From Chitinophagaceae bacterium (lineage in GTDB: Bacteria > Bacteroidota > Bacteroidia > Chitinophagales > Chitinophagaceae): a stretch of DNA of 34,060 bases. The position numbers and the translations under genes are program-made. This document shows, in pieces, positions 8,889-17,719 of this stretch. The stretch spans positions 1 to 34,060 of the forward strand of contig JAICXX010000047.1 of the NCBI GenBank assembly GCA_025934485.1, in the 5' to 3' direction. The notes beneath the pieces were generated by a model. It was not told the DNA's origin, did not search any database, and worked only from the letters and a program-made list of their open reading frames with translations. The first letter of the stretch is position 1. Each line of letters opens with the position of its first letter.

Positions 8889-9286
8889 TCAAATCATCCA
8901 TCGCGGGAGGCCTGCTCGTCCTCGTGGGCATCGAAGACGCCGACAACCGGGAAGACCTCGAATGGCTGAGCGCCAAGATCGTCAACCTGCGTATCTTCAA
9001 CGACGACGCCGGGGTCATGAATGTCGCAGTAAAAGACAATGGCGGAGATATCCTGGTGGTAAGCCAGTTCACCCTCCATGCCGCTACAAAGAAAGGCAAC
9101 CGGCCTTCCTATATCCGCGCCAGCAAGCCGGATATCGCCATTCCCCTTTATGAAAAATTTGTCGCCCGGCTCGCAGCCGATCTTGAAAAGCCGGTGCTTA
9201 CCGGTGAATTCGGTGCGGACATGAAGGTCGAGCTGTTGAACGATGGGCCGGTGACGATCCTCATCGACACGAAGAACAGGGAATGA
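8834..9286 (+). CDS. dtd: D-aminoacyl-tRNA deacylase
   Basis: This is a cytosolic homodimeric enzyme that removes D-amino acids (and glycine mischarged on tRNA-Ala) from tRNA. It has 150 residues, the usual length, beginning MRAVIQRVSRASVTIEG. The two active-site motifs are visible: SQFTLHA (about 78-84; SQFTLYA in most members) and the cross-subunit Gly-Pro motif in NDGPVT (about 137-142). ATG 8834 fits the family start; an upstream in-frame extension to 8690 overlaps yfhO coding sequence and has no family support. The gene overlaps the yfhO tail by 55 bases and is bracketed by two structured repeat copies, one ending just upstream and one starting 3 bases after its stop. Confidence 0.95.
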   Translation: MRAVIQRVSRASVTIEGIVKSSIAGGLLVLVGIEDADNREDLEWLSAKIVNLRIFNDDAGVMNVAVKDNGGDILVVSQFTLHAATKKGNRPSYIRASKPDIAIPLYEKFVARLAADLEKPVLTGEFGADMKVELLNDGPVTILIDTKNRE

Positions 9287-9289
9287 TTA

Positions 9290-9360
9290 CCGAATTTCGA
9301 ACAAGGTGGACCACGGGTCCACCGGCCGAAGGCCCGTCATTAGACAGTTCGAAATTCGGG
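9290..9360 (+). repeat. Structured repeat, copy 2, three-way-junction inverted repeat
   Basis: An outer 13-bp perfect stem (CCGAATTTCGAAC 9290-9302 with GTTCGAAATTCGG 9347-9359) encloses two hairpins: an 8-bp stem GGTGGACC/GGTCCACC (9305-9323, loop ACG) and GGCC-GAA-GGCC (9324-9334). The conserved CATTAG core (9338-9343) follows. It fills almost the whole gap between the convergent dtd and response regulator genes and could act as a bidirectional terminator. The 12-base arm sequence CCGAATTTCGAA recurs at 9379-9390 within the last codons of the neighbouring regulator. Confidence 0.75.
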
Positions 9361-9372
9361 CTTATCTTTTTC

Positions 9373-10053
9373 TCAAGACCGAATTTCGAATTTGTACCCC
9401 ATCCCATACAGCGAGCGAATATAGTCGCTGCACCCCGCCTGGCTCAACTTCCGTTTTAAATTCTTCATATGAGAGTAGATGAAATCGAGATTATCATAGC
9501 TCATCGCCTGCTCCCCGGAGAGATGCTCCGCGATGGCATTTTTCGAGATCACCCGGTTCTTATTGGACGCCAGATAAAGCAGCAGATCGTATTCCTTTCG
9601 CGTCAGATCCACCGGTTCCTGGCCCACTACAACCGTCTTGCCTACAAGATCGATCGTTAATTCATTTAAAACCAATGTTTTATTGCCCTCGAACCGGCGT
9701 CTGCGGATCACCGCCGCGATGCGGGCATTCAATTCCGGCAGATGAAAGGGTTTGCTGAGATAGTCGTCGGCGCCAAGGTTGAGCCCGTCGATCTTGTCGT
9801 CGATGGAATTCTTGGCCGACAAAATGATAACACCATCGGTTTTATTATTGGCTTTCAACTCTTTAAGTACATTCAATCCATTCCCATCGGAAAGCGAGAT
9901 ATCCAGCAGGATACAATCATAATCATATAACTCGATCTTTTCCAATGCAGTACGACAATCGGGGGCGAGTTCGCATAGGTAATTTTCTCCCTTGAGATAG
10001 GTCGCCATACTCTGCGCGAGGTCTATCTCATCTTCGACAATTAGAATTTTCAT
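9373..10053 (-). CDS. Two-component response regulator, OmpR/PhoB type (orphan)
   Basis: This 226-residue regulator begins MKILIVEDEID. The receiver domain spans about 1-118 with the acidic pair in VEDE, phospho-acceptor Asp in CILLDISLSDGNG (about residue 51) and Lys in DDYLSKPFHLPEL. The C-terminal winged helix (about 130-225) shows LTRKEYDLLLYLASNKNRVI and ends in the typical YIRSLYGMGYKFE. The start at 10053 was chosen over the upstream in-frame ATG at 10086 because MKILIVEDE is the family N-terminus. No histidine kinase gene is adjacent, so its partner must be elsewhere. It is divergent from the MazG-type gene (64-base spacer). Confidence 0.92.
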   Translation of the reverse strand: MKILIVEDEIDLAQSMATYLKGENYLCELAPDCRTALEKIELYDYDCILLDISLSDGNGLNVLKELKANNKTDGVIILSAKNSIDDKIDGLNLGADDYLSKPFHLPELNARIAAVIRRRRFEGNKTLVLNELTIDLVGKTVVVGQEPVDLTRKEYDLLLYLASNKNRVISKNAIAEHLSGEQAMSYDNLDFIYSHMKNLKRKLSQAGCSDYIRSLYGMGYKFEIRS

Positions 10054-10105
10054 GCATATGAAATTGCGGCAAAATTCTGTAGACATCCTGTACCTGGCAA
10101 AAATG

Positions 10106-10113
10106 TATTTTTG
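10106..10113 (+). promoter_or_regulatory. Bacteroidota -7 box for the MazG-type gene
   Basis: TATTTTTG is an exact TAnnTTTG match and ends only 4 bases before ATG 10118. The expected transcript start falls at or within a base or two of the ATG, which would make the mRNA leaderless. No -33 TTG is seen at normal spacing. Confidence 0.5.
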
Positions 10114-10117
10114 CCGG

Positions 10118-10480
10118 ATGAATGACGCGTCGTCGTCCGGGGCATCCCCGGAGATCTCGATTCGAAAGGCTCAGGAAATGATCGACACCTGGATCAGGAC
10201 TACGGGTGTCCGCTATTTCAGCGAGCTCACCAATATGGCCATTCTTACCGAAGAGGTAGGAGAGGTCGCCCGGCTCATGAGCCGGCTTTATGGCGATCAG
10301 AGCTTCAAACAGTCGGATCAGGGAAAACAATTAGGCGATGAGCTGGCCGATGTGCTCTGGGTGCTCATTTGTATCGCCAATCAAACGGGCGTCGACCTGA
10401 CCACCGCGTTGGAGAACAATTTTATTAAAAAAAATATCCGGGACGCAACCCGTCATCAGTCGAATGAAAAGCTGCGGTAG
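10118..10480 (+). CDS. MazG-type nucleotide pyrophosphohydrolase
   Basis: This is a small (120-residue) all-alpha NTP pyrophosphatase of the MazG/dUTPase-like superfamily. The metal-binding signature is visible: EEVGEVARLMSR (the ExxE pair of helix 2, about residues 49-52) and GDELADVLWVLICIAN (the ExxD pair of helix 3). Such single-domain proteins hydrolyse noncanonical or excess NTPs to NMP and pyrophosphate. The start at ATG 10118 (MNDASSSG) was preferred to 10052, since the upstream extension contains the -7 box and overlaps the start codon of the divergent regulator. The gene is 32 bases upstream of glyS, which has its own promoter box. Confidence 0.88.
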   Translation: MNDASSSGASPEISIRKAQEMIDTWIRTTGVRYFSELTNMAILTEEVGEVARLMSRLYGDQSFKQSDQGKQLGDELADVLWVLICIANQTGVDLTTALENNFIKKNIRDATRHQSNEKLR

Positions 10481-10487
10481 AATCCTT

Positions 10488-10495
10488 TATATTTG
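10488..10495 (+). promoter_or_regulatory. Bacteroidota -7 box for glyS
   Basis: TATATTTG matches TAnnTTTG and lies 17 bases before the glyS ATG at 10513. No clear -33 element is seen. It suggests glyS transcription independent of the upstream MazG-type gene. Confidence 0.5.
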
Positions 10496-10512
10496 CGACC
10501 CAACGGTTTAAT

Positions 10513-11952
<1,440 letters not shown>

Positions 11953-12003
11953 AAATTAAAAATATAGCCTAGGATTTTATAAAGATTTGTATTACTTTGT
12001 GGC

Positions 12004-12011
12004 TATATTTG
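12004..12011 (+). promoter_or_regulatory. Bacteroidota -7 box upstream of the small membrane protein
   Basis: TATATTTG matches TAnnTTTG. It would give a leader of roughly 100 bases before ATG 12119, longer than for its neighbours. No -33 element is seen at the expected spacing. Confidence 0.4.
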
Positions 12012-12118
12012 ACCCCTTCAGGTACAATTGTCTTTTGTCCCTATCCCCTGTAAAGCCAGTAGTTTCAGTCCGTTTGAATAACCTGTCTTCTTTCAGAACT
12101 TAAAACACATTTTGAAAC

Positions 12119-12406
12119 ATGTCATTTACTTTAGATCTGGTCATTAACCCTATCGTTCTGGCACTGACAGGTATAACTGGAATCCTCATAGGTTATCTTA
12201 CGATAAGAATTAGGCTCGTTAAAGCTCAGTCAAAGATCCAGAAACTTGAAAGCGATCTGCTGAGTGCAAATCAGGAGACATTGGAAGCGCAACAGGCGTT
12301 TGTTGCCCTCGAATCGCAAGTGCAGGACAATCAGAATATCCCTGTTATTCCCATGAAGATCAGTGGCCCCGCAAAAGAATCGTCTAAAGAAAAAGCTTCG
12401 AAATAA
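12119..12406 (+). CDS. Small membrane-anchored coiled-coil protein, function unknown
   Basis: This 95-residue protein has one N-terminal hydrophobic helix (about 8-28, LVINPIVLALTGITGILIGYLTI), then a heptad-like amphipathic stretch (about 32-70, LVKAQSKIQKLESDLLSANQ) and a polar lysine-rich tail. The organisation resembles other small bacterial proteins with one TM helix and a cytoplasmic coiled coil, but I recognise no named family. It has its own -7 box and is followed by a strong hairpin terminator starting at its stop codon, so it is monocistronic. Coding is supported by the framing between promoter and terminator and by the coherent domain pattern. Confidence 0.72.
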   Translation: MSFTLDLVINPIVLALTGITGILIGYLTIRIRLVKAQSKIQKLESDLLSANQETLEAQQAFVALESQVQDNQNIPVIPMKISGPAKESSKEKASK

Positions 12407-12431
12407 AAAAACCGCCGGAGGCGGGTTTTTT
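12405..12431. terminator. Bidirectional intrinsic terminator
   Basis: A 5-bp GC stem (CCGCC 12412-12416 with GGCGG 12420-12424, loop GGA) is flanked by an A-run on the left and a T-run on the right (12426-12431). It sits between two convergent genes and can serve both. Confidence 0.85.
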
Positions 12432-12437
12432 ATTCAT

Positions 12438-13178
12438 TTACCCGTACAATTCCTGGTGGATCGATTTCCGGTCATAGCCTAATGCCTGGATACGTTGCTT
12501 GGCCTCGTCGATCATATTCTTCCATCCGCAAAGAAAGAAATGCGCCGGCCGCGGGGTTTCCTGCCGCGAACAAAGTTCCTCATAGATCGCATGTACATAT
12601 CCGGTGCGCAGCTGCGGATTATTGGCATCCGGCGTTTCCCGCGAGAAAGTTGGAATATAATGGAAGCTGGGGAGCTGCCGCGCGAGTTCCGTCATTTCCT
12701 TTCGGTAAAGCGCATCCTCGAAATGCCGGCAGCCAAAGATCAGGTAGATATTCCGGTGCGCGATATTGCAGTTTAGGATATGGTTGCTCATGGCCCGGAA
12801 CGGAGCGATGCCCGTCCCGGTGCAGATAAAGAACAGGTCTTTCTCTATGACCTCGGGGAGCGTGAAGATGCCCTGCGGACCACGCAACGTAAGCTCGCTC
12901 CCTACGCTCACTTCATTGAACAGATAATTGGTTCCAGCCCCTCCTTCAAGTAATACGATCACCAGCTCGATGACATTGGTGCCATCCGGCCAGGAGGCGA
13001 TCGAGTAGCTACGAATGCGTTTGTTGAGTTTCTCGTGGATAGGCAGGTCGAGAGTCACGAACTGCCCGGGCTCGAAGTCAAACGAAAGTAATGAAGACAG
13101 CTGGATCCAGAATCTTCTGGTCTGTGCTGCCTCCTGCTCGATCCGGATGACTTTCCCTGTTTGCCAGGGTTGTAGCAT
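12438..13178 (-). CDS. Ferredoxin/flavodoxin-NADP+ reductase-like FAD oxidoreductase
   Basis: This 246-residue cytosolic protein of the FNR superfamily has an N-terminal FAD-binding barrel (about 1-100) with RSYS at 56-59 for the flavin, followed by the NAD(P)-binding domain starting at FFICTGTGIAPFRAM (GTGIAP 121-126). The C-terminal part has the FLCGWKNMIDEAK motif and ends HQELYG, where FNR enzymes carry the residue stacking on the flavin. It likely shuttles electrons between NADPH and ferredoxin or flavodoxin. There is no iron-sulfur domain, so it is not a phenol hydroxylase-type reductase. It lies 14 bases downstream of the T9SS subtilase gene in the same direction; no functional link is apparent. 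Confidence 0.85.
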   Translation of the reverse strand: MLQPWQTGKVIRIEQEAAQTRRFWIQLSSLLSFDFEPGQFVTLDLPIHEKLNKRIRSYSIASWPDGTNVIELVIVLLEGGAGTNYLFNEVSVGSELTLRGPQGIFTLPEVIEKDLFFICTGTGIAPFRAMSNHILNCNIAHRNIYLIFGCRHFEDALYRKEMTELARQLPSFHYIPTFSRETPDANNPQLRTGYVHAIYEELCSRQETPRPAHFFLCGWKNMIDEAKQRIQALGYDRKSIHQELYG

Positions 13179-13192
13179 ATTTTATTTCAGTT

Positions 13193-16100
13193 TTAATGCA
13201 GAATTTCTACTTTATAATTGTAGGTATTCGAACCAAAGTAAATCTTCATCTGATAGATACCCGAACCCACCGTTGTGCTGATCCGATCATTGAATTGGCC
13301 TGTAAAGCTGCCATAATCCTTTTGATAGACCTTATTCCCTTCCATGTCGAACAACGCAATGCTGAGGTCGGCCTGGGTAGTCATATAGAATTTTATGTTC
13401 AGATAACCCGGTCCCGGATTGGGGCCTACCTTTAGGCTGATCATGTCATTGGGATTGCTCGAATTGGGCGTATAGGTCAGCGAATTGGATTTTAACGAAC
13501 ATCCCGTCGCAGGATCGTTGACGACCGAATAATAGACACCCGCGATCGACGGTGAGATCTGCTGTGCCGTGGAATCTGTAAGCAGGCTGTCGTTCAGATA
13601 CCATTGATTACCGCTGGCCGCGCTGCTTACAAAGAATGCGCCTTGCTGGACGATGGTGGGCGCCGATCCTGTGGTCGTTGCAGTGACCGCCGTGCGGGCC
13701 GATGACGGACAGCTTTGCAGCCGCAGACCGATATCATACAACGGATAATAGAATTTTTGAGAATACGTAACACTGTCCGCCTTGCCAATGTCGATGAAAT
13801 CATTACCCGTGATCGACATTACTCCCGGCAAGGTGAACGGATAGGGATTCGTTTTGATATTGGCATTGAGGAAGGGCATCGCGTTATTCTGGCAACTGAA
13901 CATCAGGATATAAGCGCCGGGGTTGGGCACGGGGATATTCAGAAGGAAATAGGCCCCCGTATCCGAATTATTCGGCGATGAATCGAACTGGCCCTTCGTT
14001 GTATCTGAAGCCTTGGCGGTCGGATTGGTCGTGTAAACGTCCACCTTATTGGTCAGGATGGGAAGATATTCATATTCACCCGTGTTATCGTTGAACGAGA
14101 TCAGTTGCGCAAGCGTGAAAGTGACCTGCCCGCCGTGGTCGAGATACATTTTGGCGCTTTCGATGGTAAGCGGCACATAGGTGGTAAATCTCATGAAGTT
14201 GCCGTTGAACCGGAAATAGGCACCTGTGACCGAGGACCCCGCGGCGGCCGCGAGGCTGCTCGCCGTTTTACCGGATGGCCCGGCCTTGGTTTGGAGGTCG
14301 TTCACGCCGAGATAATAGGTCTTGTCGGCGGGAATCTCCGTAGTACTGGTATTGTTGCCTGCGGCGATGGGGGTAGTAGCGGTGGGGCTATTGTACCAGA
14401 GCGCGAGATCGTCGCCGCTGGTGTTGGCGTGTAATACCACCGATGTTGCGTTGGCGCCGCAAAGCGTGGCCGCTCCCGTCACGGCCGGCTGGGCTGCATT
14501 CACGGAGATGGCGGTGCTGTTGGTGTCATTAGCGGTATTCGGGTCGGTGGAAAGCCCCGTCTGGCTGGTGAAAGTATAGGTAGTTCCGGCAACCGAAGCA
14601 AACGAGGTATTGTAGGTAAAGATCACGTCTCCGCCGGCAGGGATGCTGTCCAGGCAGGTCGCGGAAAGCGTGATGCTTTTACTTCCACCGGTAATTACGG
14701 TGCTCACCGGAATGCCGCCGGTTTGCGCAACAGTGCCGTAATTATGGATATGGACGGACACCAGCTGTGAATCGTTGGCACAGGTCGTCGGCGTCGGATA
14801 TTCCAGCGCGCTCACTCCCACGTCGTTGGCCGGGCTGACAAAGGCTGCCGTGAAATCGATGGTCTCACCCGAAGGATAGGTACCGCAGGGTGTGGGCGTA
14901 GCTCCGTCTTCGAAAATGATCCGCATCCGCGCATAAGACCCTGCCTTGGCCGTCGACGGCACGATGAGGCTGCCGATTTGAGCAGACGAGGTGGTGAGGC
15001 TGGAGAGGCCGTTCGCCGAATATACCAGCTCGCTGTTCTCGAAAGTATCGTTGGCGTTGGCATCGATATAAACGGCAACATTCGTCGTTAGCGACCCGCT
15101 GCAGTTCTGATAGTACAGGGCGAGCGGGTAACTTTGACCCACGGCAAGCGGGACCAGATTGCCGCCCGTCGAGTCGATATATTCCTGATTCGGACAAGGT
15201 GCGCCTGAATAAATGATTTTGTTGTTTACGGTGACATTGCTCATCGCCGTACCCGTGGTCGACGTCGAAGCGGAAGGACAATAAGTCGTGCCGGCGCCGC
15301 TGTAGATCAGGCTATAGGCCTGCGTGGCGCCATCTTTCGAGATGGTGCCCTTATGGCTCACCGTAATGGTATAGGTCCTGCCCGGGACCGTGCTGTCCCC
15401 GAGCTCTACCTTTTCGACGTTGTCGCGGATATTATCGCCTTTTGTAGCGGCACTTCCCGGACTGCTGGGATTCAATATCCAGGGCATATAGACCTTGTTC
15501 GTGGTATTGTCCGTGATCCGCAGATCCAGATCGTTGACCAGCTTTCTCACCGTATCCTGGAAGTTGTGCGAATTCACCGGCATACTGGCGACAATGGCCG
15601 GAGGATCGGTCCAGCAGATAGTGGCGGAAAGCGGCATCTTTCCCGACGCCGTCACGGTAAAGGTCTCCTGGTCCTTGCTGCTCTGAGTCAGGCTGCTTTG
15701 GATGAGACGCTGGCTTTGATCGGAATTATTGGCGGTGATCACCGCAGCCGCATTTTGCATATTTACCAGCCCCCAGCCAAACGTATAGTCCGGACCGGGG
15801 TTGTTGCCGGCCTCGTCCGCCGTATGGATCAGCAGCCCCTTGAGCGTGGCGCTAAGCATCAGCGAATCGTGATGCAGCTTGCCATAGTATTCCTGCAGCA
15901 GGAATGACGAGCCCGCCGTGGCCGGCGTCGCCATCGAAGTGCCGCTAAAGATGTCATAAGCATTGTCCGCGGTACTGATGGACGACAGGACATTGACCCC
16001 GTCCGCGACCACATCCGGCTTGATACGTCCGTCACCCGTGGGCCCGAGGCTGCTGAAAGAAGCCTGCACCACGTCGCCAGGCTGGTTATAGCCCCCCGGG

Positions 16101-17101
16101 ATGGGATTCACGGCACCCAGGGTCAGGATGTTCTTGGAACACCCGTAGGTGGCGATAGTCCTATAGCCGGCGTTGCTGCTGATGCCTGCCGGGCGATTAC
16201 CCGCACTGGCCATTTGTTGCTGGGCGTTCAAGCGAAAATAAGGTTGGCCTACAGCCGGACCGGTCTCGCCGGGGTTGTTGCCACCGGCCTTTGCGATGAG
16301 GTAATAAGGCGCATTATAGGCTATGGAATCCCAGATGCGGGCATCGTCATCGTAGAGCCCGAATTTGATGTCCACCGTGTCGCCCGGGTTACCCCAGAAC
16401 TCCCAGCGGTCGTTCTCTGCGTTGTCGATATACCAGCCTGCGATATCGGCATAGCTGTGATTGGAAACGATGATCCCGTTCGAGCCGGCAGCGGCGGCAG
16501 CCATTTCGGACTCGTCGTTATTGAAATCGTAGGCCTGCAGCAGCTGGGCGCCATACGACATCCCTTTGGCCACCGGGTTGACCCCGGTCGCGATCATCGT
16601 CCCCGAGACATGGGTGGAGTGATCGCTGAGAATAGTATCGCCCTGCGCGGCATCTTCCTGCTTCACCCGTCCCGTGAGCTCGACATGTGTCGGCCGCACC
16701 AGCCCTTCATCCCATACGGCGATCCTGCCCTTCAAAAAAGAACTGCTGCCATTCAGATTCAGCCCCGAACTGCCACCCGCCCAAAGAGCCGTGGTCCGGA
16801 TGGTGGCAGCGGAAATAATATTGTCGGTGGTTGTGACGTAATAAGGAAAACCCTGGCCGTTGATCCCGCGCAGATAGGCCATGCGGCCATTTTTGCCGCG
16901 CAATGTAAGCGGCCAACCCTTTTCCCTGGCCTTTTGCAAAAGGATTTTATGAAAGGATTGATACTGAGCGGCAAGTTGTTGGCTGATTTTTTGCAGCGCT
17001 TGCGTATTGGTTTGCACTTGGGCGCTGGCAGTTAGTCCGGTGAAAATGCATAGGAGTAGGGAAATGGAAAGGTATAAGGACGGGATCCTTTTTTTTCTCA
17101 T
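13193..17101 (-). CDS. Secreted subtilisin-like (S8) serine protease with GEVED and T9SS sorting domains
   Basis: This 1302-residue exported protease has a signal peptide at 1-28 (LYLSISLLLCIFTGLTASAQ). The S8 domain (about 115-470) has the triad D131 (AVWDEG), H164 (DHSTHVSGT) and S389 (SGTSMATP), with N275 likely in the oxyanion hole. A jelly-roll domain follows (about 480-600), then a GEVED domain (about 605-755; CPSAST through CGTYPSGETIDFTAAF), a CARDB-like region (about 755-870), an Ig-like region, and a T9SS type A sorting domain (about 1223-1302; VGPNPGPGYLNIKF to VEILH). It should be released or anchored at the cell surface by the type IX system and degrade extracellular protein. All catalytic residues are present. 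Confidence 0.93.
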   Translation of the reverse strand: MRKKRIPSLYLSISLLLCIFTGLTASAQVQTNTQALQKISQQLAAQYQSFHKILLQKAREKGWPLTLRGKNGRMAYLRGINGQGFPYYVTTTDNIISAATIRTTALWAGGSSGLNLNGSSSFLKGRIAVWDEGLVRPTHVELTGRVKQEDAAQGDTILSDHSTHVSGTMIATGVNPVAKGMSYGAQLLQAYDFNNDESEMAAAAAGSNGIIVSNHSYADIAGWYIDNAENDRWEFWGNPGDTVDIKFGLYDDDARIWDSIAYNAPYYLIAKAGGNNPGETGPAVGQPYFRLNAQQQMASAGNRPAGISSNAGYRTIATYGCSKNILTLGAVNPIPGGYNQPGDVVQASFSSLGPTGDGRIKPDVVADGVNVLSSISTADNAYDIFSGTSMATPATAGSSFLLQEYYGKLHHDSLMLSATLKGLLIHTADEAGNNPGPDYTFGWGLVNMQNAAAVITANNSDQSQRLIQSSLTQSSKDQETFTVTASGKMPLSATICWTDPPAIVASMPVNSHNFQDTVRKLVNDLDLRITDNTTNKVYMPWILNPSSPGSAATKGDNIRDNVEKVELGDSTVPGRTYTITVSHKGTISKDGATQAYSLIYSGAGTTYCPSASTSTTGTAMSNVTVNNKIIYSGAPCPNQEYIDSTGGNLVPLAVGQSYPLALYYQNCSGSLTTNVAVYIDANANDTFENSELVYSANGLSSLTTSSAQIGSLIVPSTAKAGSYARMRIIFEDGATPTPCGTYPSGETIDFTAAFVSPANDVGVSALEYPTPTTCANDSQLVSVHIHNYGTVAQTGGIPVSTVITGGSKSITLSATCLDSIPAGGDVIFTYNTSFASVAGTTYTFTSQTGLSTDPNTANDTNSTAISVNAAQPAVTGAATLCGANATSVVLHANTSGDDLALWYNSPTATTPIAAGNNTSTTEIPADKTYYLGVNDLQTKAGPSGKTASSLAAAAGSSVTGAYFRFNGNFMRFTTYVPLTIESAKMYLDHGGQVTFTLAQLISFNDNTGEYEYLPILTNKVDVYTTNPTAKASDTTKGQFDSSPNNSDTGAYFLLNIPVPNPGAYILMFSCQNNAMPFLNANIKTNPYPFTLPGVMSITGNDFIDIGKADSVTYSQKFYYPLYDIGLRLQSCPSSARTAVTATTTGSAPTIVQQGAFFVSSAASGNQWYLNDSLLTDSTAQQISPSIAGVYYSVVNDPATGCSLKSNSLTYTPNSSNPNDMISLKVGPNPGPGYLNIKFYMTTQADLSIALFDMEGNKVYQKDYGSFTGQFNDRISTTVGSGIYQMKIYFGSNTYNYKVEILH

Positions 17102-17137
17102 AAATATTTTTTAAAACTTTCTAAAATTACAGTTTTT

Positions 17138-17602
17138 ATGGACTTTCGGGCCTTTATTATAAAGGGATGTGTGGCCGTATGTGCCATGCTGCCGGTTTAT
17201 CCCCTCACTCCCCTGCAACAACAAGGTATTGAAGGAGTTGCCCGCCGTATTAGCGGGAACCGGATGCCTTCTCCCAAATACCATCCCCGACCCCCCGCCG
17301 GCACGCACGCTACGATCTGCATTTTTGCCTTGACCAATCAAAACCAGGTTACGAATGCCGGCGCCGCCGGCCTATACAGCGCAGTACATACCAACATGGT
17401 CCGGCAGGAAGATACGGATGACTCGGGCCATTTTCGTATCCTCTTACTACCGGGGACTTACTCCGTTTTCACCAAGAAAGGACAATTGTTCTATGCCACC
17501 CGTAGGGATGAAAAGAACAATATCGCGCCTGTAGAAGTGTTACCCGGGAAGATTACCCGGGTAGATTGCAGTGTAGAGTCCGATCATACCGCCGTTTATT
17601 AG
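17138..17602 (+). CDS. Small secreted protein with carboxypeptidase regulatory-like fold
   Basis: This 154-residue protein has a hydrophobic N-terminus (AFIIKGCVAVCAMLPVYPL) that looks like a signal peptide. Residues about 40-150 fit a carboxypeptidase regulatory-like/starch-binding-like beta-sandwich: a strand with DDSGHFRILLLPGTYSVFTKKG (the G.F....L.PG.Y pattern) followed by VEVLPGKITRVDCSVE. Such domains serve as transthyretin-like modules in cell-surface proteins. The stand-alone single-domain form is not something I can assign a function to. It is divergent from the protease gene with only 36 bases between start codons. It is probably periplasmic or surface-exposed. Confidence 0.7.
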   Translation: MDFRAFIIKGCVAVCAMLPVYPLTPLQQQGIEGVARRISGNRMPSPKYHPRPPAGTHATICIFALTNQNQVTNAGAAGLYSAVHTNMVRQEDTDDSGHFRILLLPGTYSVFTKKGQLFYATRRDEKNNIAPVEVLPGKITRVDCSVESDHTAVY

Positions 17603-17704
17603 TCTGTTAAGCCGCCGGAGGCCCCCGCTCCGCTCCTTTGACGAGGCCGCCCGGCATACCTGAACTTACGGCAATTTACCTCCATCGGTTGCTTGACTTT
17701 TTCG

Positions 17705-17712
17705 TAACTTTG
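17705..17712 (+). promoter_or_regulatory. Bacteroidota -7 box for mfd
   Basis: TAACTTTG is an exact TAnnTTTG match, 7 bases before the mfd ATG at 17720, predicting a transcript start at or next to the start codon. No -33 TTG at 19-21 bases. Confidence 0.5.
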
Positions 17713-17719
17713 CGGCCGA

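Noticed and set aside
17605..17660. GC-rich hairpin-forming stretch before mfd as another copy of the structured repeat
   Set aside because: It contains GCCGCCGGAGGC-like palindromes but lacks the CATTAG core and complementary long arms.
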